DNA of 30,913 bases, from positions 1 through 30,913 of the forward strand of contig CAYFRA010000013.1 in the NCBI GenBank assembly GCA_964345395.1. Reading direction: 5' to 3'. The DNA comes from UPXZ01 sp964345395. GTDB taxonomy: Bacteria > Bacteroidota > Bacteroidia > Bacteroidales > Paludibacteraceae. Under the pieces are notes generated by a model. That model did no database searches. It was not told where the DNA came from and saw nothing but the letters and a program-made list of their open reading frames with translations. The position numbers and the translations under genes were made by a program. Shown here piece by piece: positions 15,537-23,294 of this stretch. Numbering within the stretch: position 1 is the stretch's first letter; each line of letters opens with the position of its first letter.

Positions 15537-16172
15537 CTATTCTGCATCAGCTGGAGCTTCATCTGAAGCAGCTCCCTCTGCACTTTCAGTCTCCTCTTCG
15601 TCCTCATCAGCACTTGCCGCACCTCGAGCTGCACGAGTCAATTTAACCTGTGCTACAACAGCGTTGTTGGCGTTAAGTAGTTCAAGTTTGTCAAATGACA
15701 AATCACCCACTTGGATAGATTTACCTAACTTCAATTTGCTAACATCTACAACAATCTCTTCTGGCAGTTCAGTATAGATACCTCTTACACGCAATCTACG
15801 CATAGCTAAAGTAAGTTTACCCCCTGCTTTAACACCTGGTGCAAATCCTTCTAATCTTACAGGCAATTCAACCACAACTGGCTTGTCTGCAAACACCTCT
15901 AAAAAGTCAACATGCAAAGTTGCATCACTTACTGGATGAAATTGTAGATCTTTTATGATTGACTTAACCGTTTTATTCCCAATAGTCAACTCTACTATAT
16001 ATACATTAGGCGTGTAAATAATTCTACGAATATCACCTTCTTTGGCTACAAAGTGTATCAACTCTTCGCCACCATATAATACACAGGGAACTAAACCCTC
16101 TTTGCGAAATTTTTTCGCATACTTTTTTCCTACTTCTTGGCGTTGTTCGCCTGATAATTGGAATGTTTTCAT
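15537..16172 (-). CDS. rplY: 50S ribosomal protein L25/general stress protein Ctc (bL25)
   Basis: A 5S rRNA-binding ribosomal protein of the long Ctc/TL5 type, 211 residues. The N-terminal L25 domain (about 1-95) has the motifs GKKYAKKFRKEGLVPCVLYGG and KDLQFHPVSDATLHVDFLEV. The C-terminal TL5-like beta domain runs to about 180 (VELPVRLEGFAPGVKAGGKL, LPEEIVVDVSKLKLGKSIQVGDL). A low-complexity acidic Ala/Glu tail ends it. It is the first gene of rplY-pth-hslR, behind a -7 box at 16272-16279 and a leader of about 95 bases with a possible bulged hairpin. Confidence 0.95.
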   Translation of the reverse strand: MKTFQLSGEQRQEVGKKYAKKFRKEGLVPCVLYGGEELIHFVAKEGDIRRIIYTPNVYIVELTIGNKTVKSIIKDLQFHPVSDATLHVDFLEVFADKPVVVELPVRLEGFAPGVKAGGKLTLAMRRLRVRGIYTELPEEIVVDVSKLKLGKSIQVGDLSFDKLELLNANNAVVAQVKLTRAARGAASADEDEEETESAEGAASDEAPADAE

Positions 16173-16221
16173 CTTTTAATCTTTAATTGTGTTACTCAAA
16201 ATTTAAGCTTTTATTAATTTA

Positions 16222-16248
16222 GTGATAAGTCGCTTAATTTCCCATCAC
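16222..16248 (-). promoter_or_regulatory. Bulged hairpin in the rplY 5' leader
   Basis: In the minus-strand transcript GUGA (16248-16245) and UAAG (16236-16233) together pair with CUUAUCAC (16229-16222), giving an 8-bp helix interrupted by an 8-base bulge, with loop CGA. It sits in the untranslated leader about 50 bases upstream of the ATG. It may be a ribosomal-protein control element, or chance. Confidence 0.35.
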
Positions 16249-16271
16249 ACTCTCTTTTTCAAAAAAGTATG

Positions 16272-16302
16272 CAAAGGTATAAATTTTATCTTTGCTAAGC
16301 AA
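16272..16302 (-). promoter_or_regulatory. Promoter of rplY (-7 TACCTTTG, -33 TTG)
   Basis: Minus-strand TACCTTTG at 16279-16272 matches TAnnTTTG. A TTG at 16302-16300 lies 20 bases upstream. The rplY ATG is 99 bases downstream. Confidence 0.72.
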
Positions 16303-16314
16303 GCATTGAGGACT

Positions 16315-17361
16315 TTAAAATTGAGGATATTGCATTGTAACACAATGTAGTGAGCCATGCTGCTCAATCAAAACGCTACAATCAACTCCTATTATCTCTC
16401 GGTGAGGAAAGATTTTACCCAATATTGATAGTGCTTCATTATCTTTTTTTGCCGAGCGATACGTTGGCACCAACACCGCTTGGTTCATAATCAAAAAGTT
16501 GGCATAAGTGGCTGGCAAACGCTTGCCATTTATATCGTACACCGGATCAGCCATTGGTAGTGCTACCAATTTATAAGGTTTGTTGTTATTTTTTTGTCTG
16601 AAAAGCTTCAACTCATCTTCCATCTTTTTTAACTCTTGGTAATGCACATCAGACGTGTTTTCGCACTTGACATAAGCAATGGTATCTACTGAACAAAAAC
16701 GTGCTAATGTATCGATATGACTATCTGTATCATCGCCTTCTAAGAAACCATAATGAAGCCACAACACACGCTCTGCACCAAGATATTTACGCAATCGTCT
16801 TTCTACGGCACTTTTTTTCATATTGTTTCTATTTATCGACAAGAGGCAGTTTGCTGTAGTTAGAATCGTTCCTTCGCCATCACTTTCAACACTTCCTCCT
16901 TCGAGTATAAAACTTCTTCTGTCACGGTATTTCACATTCTTAGGGAAAACATTTTTATCAAAAAGCTTTTTACTGATTTGATTATCCAAATTAGATGGAA
17001 ACTTCAAACCCCAACCATTAAATGCAAAATCAAGGATTTGAGGTTTACCATTTTTGAATACTGAAATAGCACCGTGATCACGAGCCCAAGTATCATTATT
17101 TACCACCAAGTGGTATTCTATCTTATCTTGTGGCAAATGAGATAAAGAGGTTTTTGCCAACTCGATATCAGCACCTACTACCAATAGTTTCTGAGACTTA
17201 ACAACCTCTGTAGCAATGCTTACAAAACAATCTAAGGCCTCTTCGAGCATATAGCCCCAGTCCGTTTCGGCGTGAGGAAATGTCAGCTGTATAAACGACT
17301 GTGGTTCCCACTCGGCTGGGAAACGGATTACATTGTTTTTTTTTGTTAATATATTTTTCAT
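16315..17361 (-). CDS. aguA: Agmatine deiminase / PAD_porph family protein
   Basis: A 348-residue member of the peptidyl-arginine/agmatine deiminase family (PF04371). It most likely converts agmatine to N-carbamoylputrescine and ammonia in polyamine synthesis. Motifs are FPAEWEPQSFIQLTFPH (near 14-30), the catalytic-site NNDTWARDHGAI, FNGWGLKF, FILEGGSVESDGEGTILTT, GDDTDSHIDTLARF and the nucleophilic Cys340 in HGSLHCVTMQ close to the C-terminus. There is no signal peptide or C-terminal extension, against a Porphyromonas-type secreted PPAD. ATG at 17361 is preferred to a TTG one codon earlier. It starts 9 bases after the CAT/E2-like gene, so the two form an operon. Confidence 0.88.
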   Translation of the reverse strand: MKNILTKKNNVIRFPAEWEPQSFIQLTFPHAETDWGYMLEEALDCFVSIATEVVKSQKLLVVGADIELAKTSLSHLPQDKIEYHLVVNNDTWARDHGAISVFKNGKPQILDFAFNGWGLKFPSNLDNQISKKLFDKNVFPKNVKYRDRRSFILEGGSVESDGEGTILTTANCLLSINRNNMKKSAVERRLRKYLGAERVLWLHYGFLEGDDTDSHIDTLARFCSVDTIAYVKCENTSDVHYQELKKMEDELKLFRQKNNNKPYKLVALPMADPVYDINGKRLPATYANFLIMNQAVLVPTYRSAKKDNEALSILGKIFPHREIIGVDCSVLIEQHGSLHCVTMQYPQF

Positions 17362-17370
17362 CAAATAAGC

Positions 17371-18449
17371 TTAAATATCAATTCTTTTTGCATCCACACC
17401 TTCATCAACAAACACTTTTTCGGGAGGCGTAAGAAGCACCGATGGATTATGTAGATATTTATTAAGTAATCGCAAGGAAGAAGCGTAATAAAACCCATCG
17501 CAAATACGCTCATCTACAACAAACTTTAGAAGAATGCTTCTGTATTTTTTCAATTCACCATCTCTGCTTACTGTATGACGATCCGATTTTTTGCCCATAG
17601 CTGCAAAAACACTACAATTGCCAAATTCATATAAATGATGATAGATAGACTCGATACCTATTGATCCAATATTTGTCAAAAACAAACTCGTATGCCAAGG
17701 ACTTGCCTGTTCTATCGCTCGGGGCAACAAACCCACCTTATCACACCAAATGAAAAGAAAAACAACAAAACGCATCATAAAATCGGGTAATAAACCTAAA
17801 AGCTTTGAAATTTTATCACTTGAGTTCTCTTGACCTTCAAGTTGATTCTCTTCTAACTCTTTGTTGATTTTATTCACCACATCATAAATGGTGTCGGTGG
17901 GTTGAAAATAGGGTTTTATCAAAGTTTCCTCTCCATCATCAGTAAGAGATCGCTTTACCACCAAAGCAATATTGATATAGTTGCGAGCAAAGATTTTATT
18001 CCACACCACAAATCTATTGAGGTTTGGTCGTTGTGAAACCAAACGAATAAGCGACGCTATAACCACATGCATAATGGATAGACCAGGCATTTTTGCTTTA
18101 TGCTCTTTGATAAAAGTTTCAATATTTTCAATAGGCACTCGCTCTTCAAAAAAGTTTTGAGCATCTATTCTTGTTCTGAGNNNNNNNNNNNNNNNNNNNN
18201 NNNNNNNNNNNNNNNNNNNNNNNNNNNNNNNNNNNNNNNNNNNNNNNNNNNNNNNNNNNNNNNNNNNNNNNNNNNNNNNNTTTCAATAGGCACTCGCTCT
18301 TCAAAAAAGTTTTGAGCATCTATTCTTGTTCTGAGGATATATGGTATCACTGAAAAAACGGGATCAACTTTCGTTACCCGCCAACCGTCATAACGATCTC
18401 CAATACGACGTCTAAAATATCTCAATTTATTCTCTTGATATTTCTTCAT
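17371..18449 (-). CDS. CAT/2-oxoacid dehydrogenase E2-like acyltransferase-fold protein, interrupted by an N gap
   Basis: The annotated span contains 100 N (18181-18280). The 55 bases on each side of the gap are identical, and collapsing them gives one uninterrupted 307-residue protein. The N-terminal part (MKKYQENKLRYFRRRIGDRY on) joins in frame to the larger C-terminal part. The fold resembles chloramphenicol acetyltransferase or the E2 catalytic domain (IASLIRLVSQRPNLNRFV, SPWHTSLFLTNIGSIG, VVDERICDGFYYAS). In the active-site HxxxDG motif the His is Glu262 (ERICDG), while Asp266 is kept. I recall this substitution in Bacteroides relatives, so it is probably family-typical. There is no lipoyl domain. 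It precedes agmatine deiminase by 9 bases. Function unknown. Confidence 0.8.
18181..18280. other. Assembly gap of 100 N, probably artificial
   Basis: Exactly 100 N, a usual placeholder for an unknown gap. The sequence at 18126-18180 is repeated identically at 18281-18335, and the coding frame is restored if the two copies are merged. The true gap length is therefore probably less than zero. Confidence 0.9.
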
Positions 18450-18497
18450 AAATTCAATTCATTTATAAAACTTAAACAACCTAAATATAGTGGCACA

Positions 18498-18521
18498 ATA
18501 GCTACTTAAACATAGCTACTT
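18498..18521. repeat. 10-bp tandem direct repeat (ATAGCTACTT, period 14)
   Basis: Two identical copies of ATAGCTACTT at 18498-18507 and 18512-18521, separated by AAAC, lie between the -7 box and the start codon of the CAT/E2-like gene. It could be an operator-like site. No protein is implicated. Confidence 0.6.
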
Positions 18522-18554
18522 TACGCATATTTACGGATAAATCGCAAATTGCTC

Positions 18555-18562
18555 CAAAGATA
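18555..18562 (-). promoter_or_regulatory. -7 promoter box (TATCTTTG) for the CAT/E2-like and agmatine deiminase operon
   Basis: Exact TAnnTTTG match on the minus strand, 105 bases upstream of the ATG at 18449. A 10-bp direct repeat (18498-18507, 18512-18521) lies in the resulting leader. Confidence 0.6.
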
Positions 18563-18630
18563 ACAGTTTTTTCAAATATCATCTCTGTTATCTCTCATGT
18601 TTTTAACTTTGGTAAAGAGTAAACTTATTT

Positions 18631-19659
18631 CTATTTGCTTATTTCAATTAAGCTTCTCAAAGTGCCAGCAAAATCATCAATTTCGTCTTCAGAAGTATCA
18701 AAAGAACACATCCAACGCAACTCCCCTGTTTGGCTATTCCAGTCATAAAAGGGATATTTGCTACGCAATGGCTCCACTACCATAGCAGGTATCTTCACAA
18801 ATAAGGCATTGCTCTGAACTTTTTGAGTTACCTGCACATAATCCAAATTTGCAATTTTTTGATATAAAACTTGAGCCATATTGTTTGAATGTGATGCCAG
18901 CTCTAACCACAAGTCATTTTCTAACAACGCTTTGAACTGCACGGCTATAAATCTATTTTTTGAAAAAAGTTGAGCTGTTTGCTTTTGATAGAAATGGGCA
19001 TAGCTTCGCAACTTTTTGTTAAAAATTAAAATTGCTTCACCAATCATTAAACCATTTTTTGTACCTCCAAAACTCATTATATCAACGCCACAATCTACGG
19101 TAGCCTCTTTCAGACCTACGCCCAAATAAGCTACCGCATTGGAAATACGGGCACCATCAATATGGAAATACATATCATTTTGATGGGCAAAATCGGCCAA
19201 AGCCCGCAACTCATCTAAAGAGTAAACAGTACCCAATTCAGTACTTTGACTAATCGATATCACTTTTGGTTGCGTATGATGCACATCGCCAATTTTGCTG
19301 AGCAAAGGAGCTATCATTTGTGGTGTCAATTTACCATCGGGAGTTTGTAAAGTTTGCAATGTCGAACCTGTTATTTGAGTTGGTGCTCCGCATTCATCAA
19401 CGCATATATGTGCTGTGTCTGCACATACTATCGACTGGAATGGCAAAACACAACATCTTAAACTCACAATGTTGGCTCCTGTACCATTAAAAGCGTATAG
19501 CACCTCAACATCTCCAAAAATATGGTTAAACAACTCATTGGTTTCGACTGATATTTCATCATCACCATAAGAGGTTTGATGATTTTGATTTACGTTGAGC
19601 AATGCCTGCATCACAATGGGATGTACTCCCGAATAATTGTCACTTGCAAATGATTTCAT
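18631..19659 (-). CDS. ltaE: Low-specificity threonine aldolase / beta-eliminating lyase family PLP enzyme
   Basis: A 342-residue fold-type I PLP enzyme. It probably cleaves L-threonine or L-allo-threonine to glycine and acetaldehyde. Diagnostic features are the N-terminal FASDNYSGVHP, NGTGANIVSL (58-67, PLP phosphate region), His84 in DTAHICVDECGAP (stacks on the PLP ring in the family), FHIDGARISNA (Asp168 binds the PLP nitrogen) and the Schiff-base Lys201 in SFGGTKNGLM. Length matches threonine aldolases. It lies downstream of the PUR gene, with an 11-bp hairpin in between. The low-specificity label is from the family and the true substrate is not proven. Confidence 0.88.
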   Translation of the reverse strand: MKSFASDNYSGVHPIVMQALLNVNQNHQTSYGDDEISVETNELFNHIFGDVEVLYAFNGTGANIVSLRCCVLPFQSIVCADTAHICVDECGAPTQITGSTLQTLQTPDGKLTPQMIAPLLSKIGDVHHTQPKVISISQSTELGTVYSLDELRALADFAHQNDMYFHIDGARISNAVAYLGVGLKEATVDCGVDIMSFGGTKNGLMIGEAILIFNKKLRSYAHFYQKQTAQLFSKNRFIAVQFKALLENDLWLELASHSNNMAQVLYQKIANLDYVQVTQKVQSNALFVKIPAMVVEPLRSKYPFYDWNSQTGELRWMCSFDTSEDEIDDFAGTLRSLIEISK

Positions 19660-19679
19660 AAGACATTGAATTTATGCAA

Positions 19680-19714
19680 ATTACGCCCGAACAAAAAGCT
19701 GTATCGGGCGTAAT
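19680..19714 (-). terminator. GC-rich hairpin between the PUR gene and ltaE
   Basis: An 11-bp perfect stem (19680-19690 with 19704-19714, core TTACGCCCGA/TCGGGCGTAA) with a 13-base loop stands out as GC-rich in AT-rich surroundings. It lies after the PUR stop codon and 20 bases before the ltaE ATG. The minus-strand tail is only moderately T-rich, so partial termination or control of ltaE is possible. Confidence 0.6.
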
Positions 19715-19739
19715 CTATTTTGAATTAAAATTCATTGAA

Positions 19740-20150
19740 TTAAAATTTAAACTTATCGAAAAAACTTTTTTTCGTTTCTTCTTTTATCTCCTCATCACCC
19801 ACAGCTTCGTCTGTAGGATTGTCAGATTTGATAGACTCGTAATACTCCTCACGACTCATCACATCTCCTTGCTCTTTTTTAATGAAATTAATAACATCTT
19901 CCAAACCTTTTGAGAAGTTATCAAAATCTTCTTTATATAGAAATATTTTGTGCTTTTCATAGCTCACTCGGATATCATCATCGCTGCCATTGATCCTTTT
20001 TTTACTCTCTGTAATGGCCAAATACATATCCCCATTACGACTTGTTTTTACATCTAAGTAATAGATTCTTCTCCCCGCTCTGATTGAATTAGAATAAACA
20101 ATCTCACTCTCTCTCTTTTCTAGTTCAATTTTTCTTTTTTCACCTTCCAT
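19740..20150 (-). CDS. PUR family nucleic-acid-binding protein (DUF3276)
   Basis: A 136-residue protein that I match to DUF3276, the bacterial PUR-alpha-like family found in Bacteroidetes and spirochaetes, whose members bind single-stranded DNA or RNA. The PUR repeat covers about residues 10-95: ESEIVYSNSIRAGRRIYYLDVKTSRNGDMYLAITESKK, then RVSYEKHKIFLYKEDFDNFSKGLEDVINFI. Alternating strands and a closing helix are apparent. An acidic linker and a KKSFFDKFKF tail end the protein. No signal peptide, so it is cytosolic. I found no good -7 box upstream. Targets in this organism are unknown. Confidence 0.85.
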   Translation of the reverse strand: MEGEKRKIELEKRESEIVYSNSIRAGRRIYYLDVKTSRNGDMYLAITESKKRINGSDDDIRVSYEKHKIFLYKEDFDNFSKGLEDVINFIKKEQGDVMSREEYYESIKSDNPTDEAVGDEEIKEETKKSFFDKFKF

Positions 20151-20464
20151 ACTTTCTTTCTTTTTTCACTGCAATCAGGTTTGATTATTTTTTCTCCTAA
20201 TACAGTAACAATTAAATTAATTCGATTATAAAATTTTAAAGTTGGCGATATCAATCGCTTTACTAAATTACATTTTTCAAATTTCAGAATATTTTTTTTA
20301 ATAATCAAATCATATAGCTACTTTTTATCACTTTTTCATTAATTTATCATTGCTCTCAACATTTTGAAGTAAAATAATTACTTAATTTAATTCAAATATT
20401 AGAGTTTAAATAAGAAAAATCTTACCTTTGCAGAAAGAGTTAGGACAGTTGATTAAAAGCGTTT
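20151..20464. other. Divergent intergenic region between the PUR gene and nusB
   Basis: Very AT-rich, 314 bases. It holds the nusB promoter at its right end (20423-20430). I see no gene, RNA or clear repeat in the rest. A 62-codon minus-strand frame here is low-complexity and not convincing. A promoter for the PUR gene should lie here but has no good TAnnTTTG match. Confidence 0.6.
20423..20430 (+). promoter_or_regulatory. -7 promoter box (TACCTTTG) for the nusB operon
   Basis: Exact TAnnTTTG match, 34 bases upstream of the nusB ATG at 20465. Confidence 0.72.
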
Positions 20465-21403
20465 ATGATAAATAGAGTTTTACTTCGAATCAAAATCATT
20501 CAAATTATTTATGCGTACTACAAGGGCAATGTTAAATCTATTCCCTTAGCAGAAAAAGAATTATTTTATAGTATTGATAGATCTTATGATCTCTACATTC
20601 ACCTCTTGCAGTTATCCATTGAGGTTACTCAATATGCCGAACAAAAAATAGATGCTCGAAAACACAAATTGAGACCAACAGAAGAGGATTTGAATCCCAA
20701 TACCCGTTTTATCGATAATCTATTTGTCAAACAATTGCGAGAAAATGTAGAGTTGAAAGAATATATCCAATCTCACAAATTGTCTTGGGCGATATATGAT
20801 GACACAGTGAAGATGATCTACAACTTAATTGTAGAAAGCGATGACTACCTAAGATATATGGCCAAAGAAAACAGTAGCTATAAAGATGACAAAGAGCTAT
20901 GGCGCAAAATCTACAAGAAAACGATATTTCATAGTGAAGAGTTTCACAATGCAATTGAAGATCAAAGCATTTATTGGACCAACGATTTAGAAATCGTTAT
21001 TAGTTTTATTACCAAAACCATCAAACAAAAATTTGATGAAAACAGTGAGGCTAATCAATCTTTATTACCCCAATACAACGATGAGGAAGACAAGAAATAT
21101 ATTCGAGAATTGTTGCATCACACGCTTAAGAATGAGAAAGAATACACTGAATTAATTGGAAAGTTTTCAACCAACTGGGATGTAGAGCGTATTGCATTTA
21201 TGGATACCGTGATATTACAAACTGCTTTGGCTGAACTCACCAACTTCCCCACTATCCCGGTGAATGTAACACTAAATGAGTATATTGAAATAGCTAAGAA
21301 TTATAGTACCGAAAAGAGTGCCAACTTTATCAATGGTGTGTTGGACAATATCGTTAAGGAGCTAAAAGCTGAAAACAAATTACTCAAAGTAGTCAGGATG
21401 TAG
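20465..21403 (+). CDS. nusB: Transcription antitermination factor NusB (long Bacteroidetes form)
   Basis: NusB with NusE (S10) binds boxA RNA in rRNA leaders and supports antitermination. At 312 residues this is about twice the length of E. coli NusB. The conserved NusB domain is C-terminal (about 195-310): FSTNWDVERIAFMDTVILQTALAELTNFPTIPVNVTLNEYIEIAKNYSTEKSANFINGVLDNIV. The N-terminal part begins like a NusB helix (INRVLLRIKIIQIIYAYY) followed by a charged, mostly helical extension typical of Bacteroidetes. First gene of a run with yajC, the YbbR-like gene, DUF4293 and the MBL hydrolase. Confidence 0.93.
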   Translation: MINRVLLRIKIIQIIYAYYKGNVKSIPLAEKELFYSIDRSYDLYIHLLQLSIEVTQYAEQKIDARKHKLRPTEEDLNPNTRFIDNLFVKQLRENVELKEYIQSHKLSWAIYDDTVKMIYNLIVESDDYLRYMAKENSSYKDDKELWRKIYKKTIFHSEEFHNAIEDQSIYWTNDLEIVISFITKTIKQKFDENSEANQSLLPQYNDEEDKKYIRELLHHTLKNEKEYTELIGKFSTNWDVERIAFMDTVILQTALAELTNFPTIPVNVTLNEYIEIAKNYSTEKSANFINGVLDNIVKELKAENKLLKVVRM

Positions 21404-21445
21404 CATTATTTTTTTTTATTAAATAACAATTTAAATTTTATAGAT

Positions 21446-21781
21446 ATGAACTTATTATTTGTGTTTTTACAAGCAGCTCAAGGGCAACAAGGTGGTATGG
21501 GTGCATACTCAGGCTTAATTATGATGCTTCTTATATTTGTAGTGTTTTATTTCTTTATGATCAGACCTCAATCAAAGCGTCAGAAAGAGATCAAAAAACA
21601 AAGAGAAGAGATGAAACAGGGTGATAAAGTGGTAACTTCTGGTGGTATATATGGAAAAGTAAAAGACATCAAAGAGAGAACTGTAACTATCGAGATTGCT
21701 GACAATGTGCGTATTGTAGTTGACAAAGGCTCAATTTATGCCACTGCAACTGACATTCCTCCAACAGATAGCAACAAATAA
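21446..21781 (+). CDS. yajC: Preprotein translocase subunit YajC
   Basis: A 111-residue single-pass inner-membrane accessory of the Sec translocase, associated with SecDF. A hydrophobic helix at about 20-40 (SGLIMMLLIFVVFYFFMI) is followed at once by the family hallmark RPQSKRQKEIKKQREEM and the domain motif GDKVVTSGGIYGKVKDI. It lies 42 bases after nusB and 14 bases before the YbbR-like gene, an order common in Bacteroidales. secDF is not adjacent. Confidence 0.95.
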   Translation: MNLLFVFLQAAQGQQGGMGAYSGLIMMLLIFVVFYFFMIRPQSKRQKEIKKQREEMKQGDKVVTSGGIYGKVKDIKERTVTIEIADNVRIVVDKGSIYATATDIPPTDSNK

Positions 21782-21795
21782 TTTTTTTTCGCACA

Positions 21796-22779
21796 ATGAT
21801 GGAAGAATCAAAAAATAAATTCAATAGCAAGTTGAGGAGTATCATCTTTTCGAAAGATACTCCCATCTTTCTATTCTTTTTGTTGCTTGCAACTATTTTC
21901 TGGTTCATCCAGTCTTTTGATAAACAACGCACTACATCTCTAAAAGTTCCTATCCGATATATTGGATTAAGCGATGAAATCGAAATTGAACAGGAACTTC
22001 CGAGCAATTTAGAAGTTCGAATAAAAGATGAAGGTGCTGCAATTCTCAAGTACAAGCGAAATGATATAGTGCCTTTAGCACTTGAGTTGGACAAAAATTT
22101 TGAAGATAAAGGGAGGATTATAATCTCTTCCGATCAGCTCAAAAGCAGACTTGCTCAATATGTTTTTCCGACCACCTCTATTTTGAGCATCACACCCGAC
22201 TCGATATCAAGCAACTACTACAAATTAAATTACAAAACAGTACCTGTACGATTAAGTGGTGATATCAAAATTGCCAATCAATATGTGCTCCGCCAAGACA
22301 TAAGCATTGAGCCCAAGCAGGTGAAAGTGTATGGTCCTAAAAACGTGATTGATACACTCAGTGCTATTTATACAAAAAAATATGAAGGTAGGAGTATCAA
22401 CAAAGACTCAAGTTATGTTGCACTGAAGTTAGATAATAGTAATAAGCAACTGAAACTAAGCGAAGAGGAGGTCAGTGTAGGGGTTTTTGTTGAGATGTTT
22501 ACTGAAAACAAGTTTGAAGCTCCTATTATATTAAAAAATGTGCCTAACAATGTAACGGTAAGGCTTTTTCCAAACTCTGCAACTATATCTTATAATGTAA
22601 AAATGAGTGATTTCAACAAAGTATCTGAAAGAGATGTGAGATTAATTTTTGATTACAATGAAGCGATTGAGTTGAAAAAAAGAGAATACAACTTACAAAC
22701 AGAAATAGAAACTGACAAGATTTGGAGTGTACGCTCCAACCCAAGCAAAGTTGAGTTTTTATTAGAAAAGAGAGATTAA
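21796..22779 (+). CDS. YbbR-domain (CdaR-like) membrane protein
   Basis: A 327-residue protein with one N-terminal transmembrane helix (about 20-40, TPIFLFFLLLATIFWFIQSF) and an extracytoplasmic region of YbbR-like beta repeats (examples: VPIRYIGLSDEIEIEQELPSNLEVRIK and VPVRLSGDIKIANQYVLRQD, then VKVYGPKNVIDTLSAIYT). In Firmicutes the YbbR protein CdaR regulates the c-di-AMP cyclase CdaA. No cdaA gene is next to this one, so that role is not shown. Tandem ATGs at 21796 and 21799. It is in the yajC operon. In some Bacteroides, coaE follows at this point (from memory), but here DUF4293 follows instead. Confidence 0.85.
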   Translation: MMEESKNKFNSKLRSIIFSKDTPIFLFFLLLATIFWFIQSFDKQRTTSLKVPIRYIGLSDEIEIEQELPSNLEVRIKDEGAAILKYKRNDIVPLALELDKNFEDKGRIIISSDQLKSRLAQYVFPTTSILSITPDSISSNYYKLNYKTVPVRLSGDIKIANQYVLRQDISIEPKQVKVYGPKNVIDTLSAIYTKKYEGRSINKDSSYVALKLDNSNKQLKLSEEEVSVGVFVEMFTENKFEAPIILKNVPNNVTVRLFPNSATISYNVKMSDFNKVSERDVRLIFDYNEAIELKKREYNLQTEIETDKIWSVRSNPSKVEFLLEKRD

Positions 22780-22806
22780 ATTAAATTCAATAAAGAGATA
22801 AATATT

Positions 22807-23277
22807 ATGTGGCAAAGAATACAAACACTCTATTTTGTTTTGATTATCGGACTGATGATCGCATCGATTATACTACCCAACGCAATGTTCTACAACCCCG
22901 ATAAGTTGCTAACCTACAAATTGGATGCTCGCGGTATAGTTGAAATCAACAATCAAGGCGACGCTGTAGATATAGTTGGTAAAAACCCCATTATGATTGT
23001 TTTTGGAATTATATTATTTCTAACTACCTATTGCATAGCAGCCTACAAAGACCGGAGGAAACAGATTAGAATGGCTACCATCAACCTATTCCTTCTGATA
23101 ATTTATATCTTTGTTTTGGCTGGATATATCTATGTAGCAAAAGGTAAATTAGATGTAGAAGTTGATTTATTGTATCCCATATCATTTCCAATCATCTCAC
23201 TAATCCTCAACTATCTTGCTATGAGAGGAATTGCCAAAGATGAGAAATTGGTTCGCTCGCTTGACAGATTGAGATAA
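22807..23277 (+). CDS. DUF4293 family membrane protein
   Basis: A small integral membrane protein of 156 residues with four likely transmembrane helices: residues 8-25, about 57-77 (IMIVFGIILFLTTYCIAAY), about 88-110 and about 122-138. The opening MWQRIQTLYFVLI is characteristic of DUF4293, a Bacteroidetes family of unknown function. The short loop AYKDRRKQIRMA between helices 2 and 3 is basic and probably cytoplasmic. It follows the YbbR-like gene by 27 bases and precedes the MBL gene by 17, so it is in the same operon. Confidence 0.83.
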   Translation: MWQRIQTLYFVLIIGLMIASIILPNAMFYNPDKLLTYKLDARGIVEINNQGDAVDIVGKNPIMIVFGIILFLTTYCIAAYKDRRKQIRMATINLFLLIIYIFVLAGYIYVAKGKLDVEVDLLYPISFPIISLILNYLAMRGIAKDEKLVRSLDRLR

Positions 23278-23294
23278 AAACCATTTTTTGAGAT

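Noticed and set aside
15532..15777. Ser/Ala-rich plus-strand ORF
   Set aside because: It is antisense to the acidic low-complexity tail of rplY, and its composition is explained by that overlap.
18100..18315. Plus-strand ORF spanning the N gap
   Set aside because: It exists only because N codons are read as open. It is antisense to the CAT/E2-like gene.
20120..20308. 62-codon minus-strand ORF upstream of the PUR gene
   Set aside because: Lys/Ile-rich low-complexity AT-rich reading frame overlapping the PUR start, with no recognisable motif.
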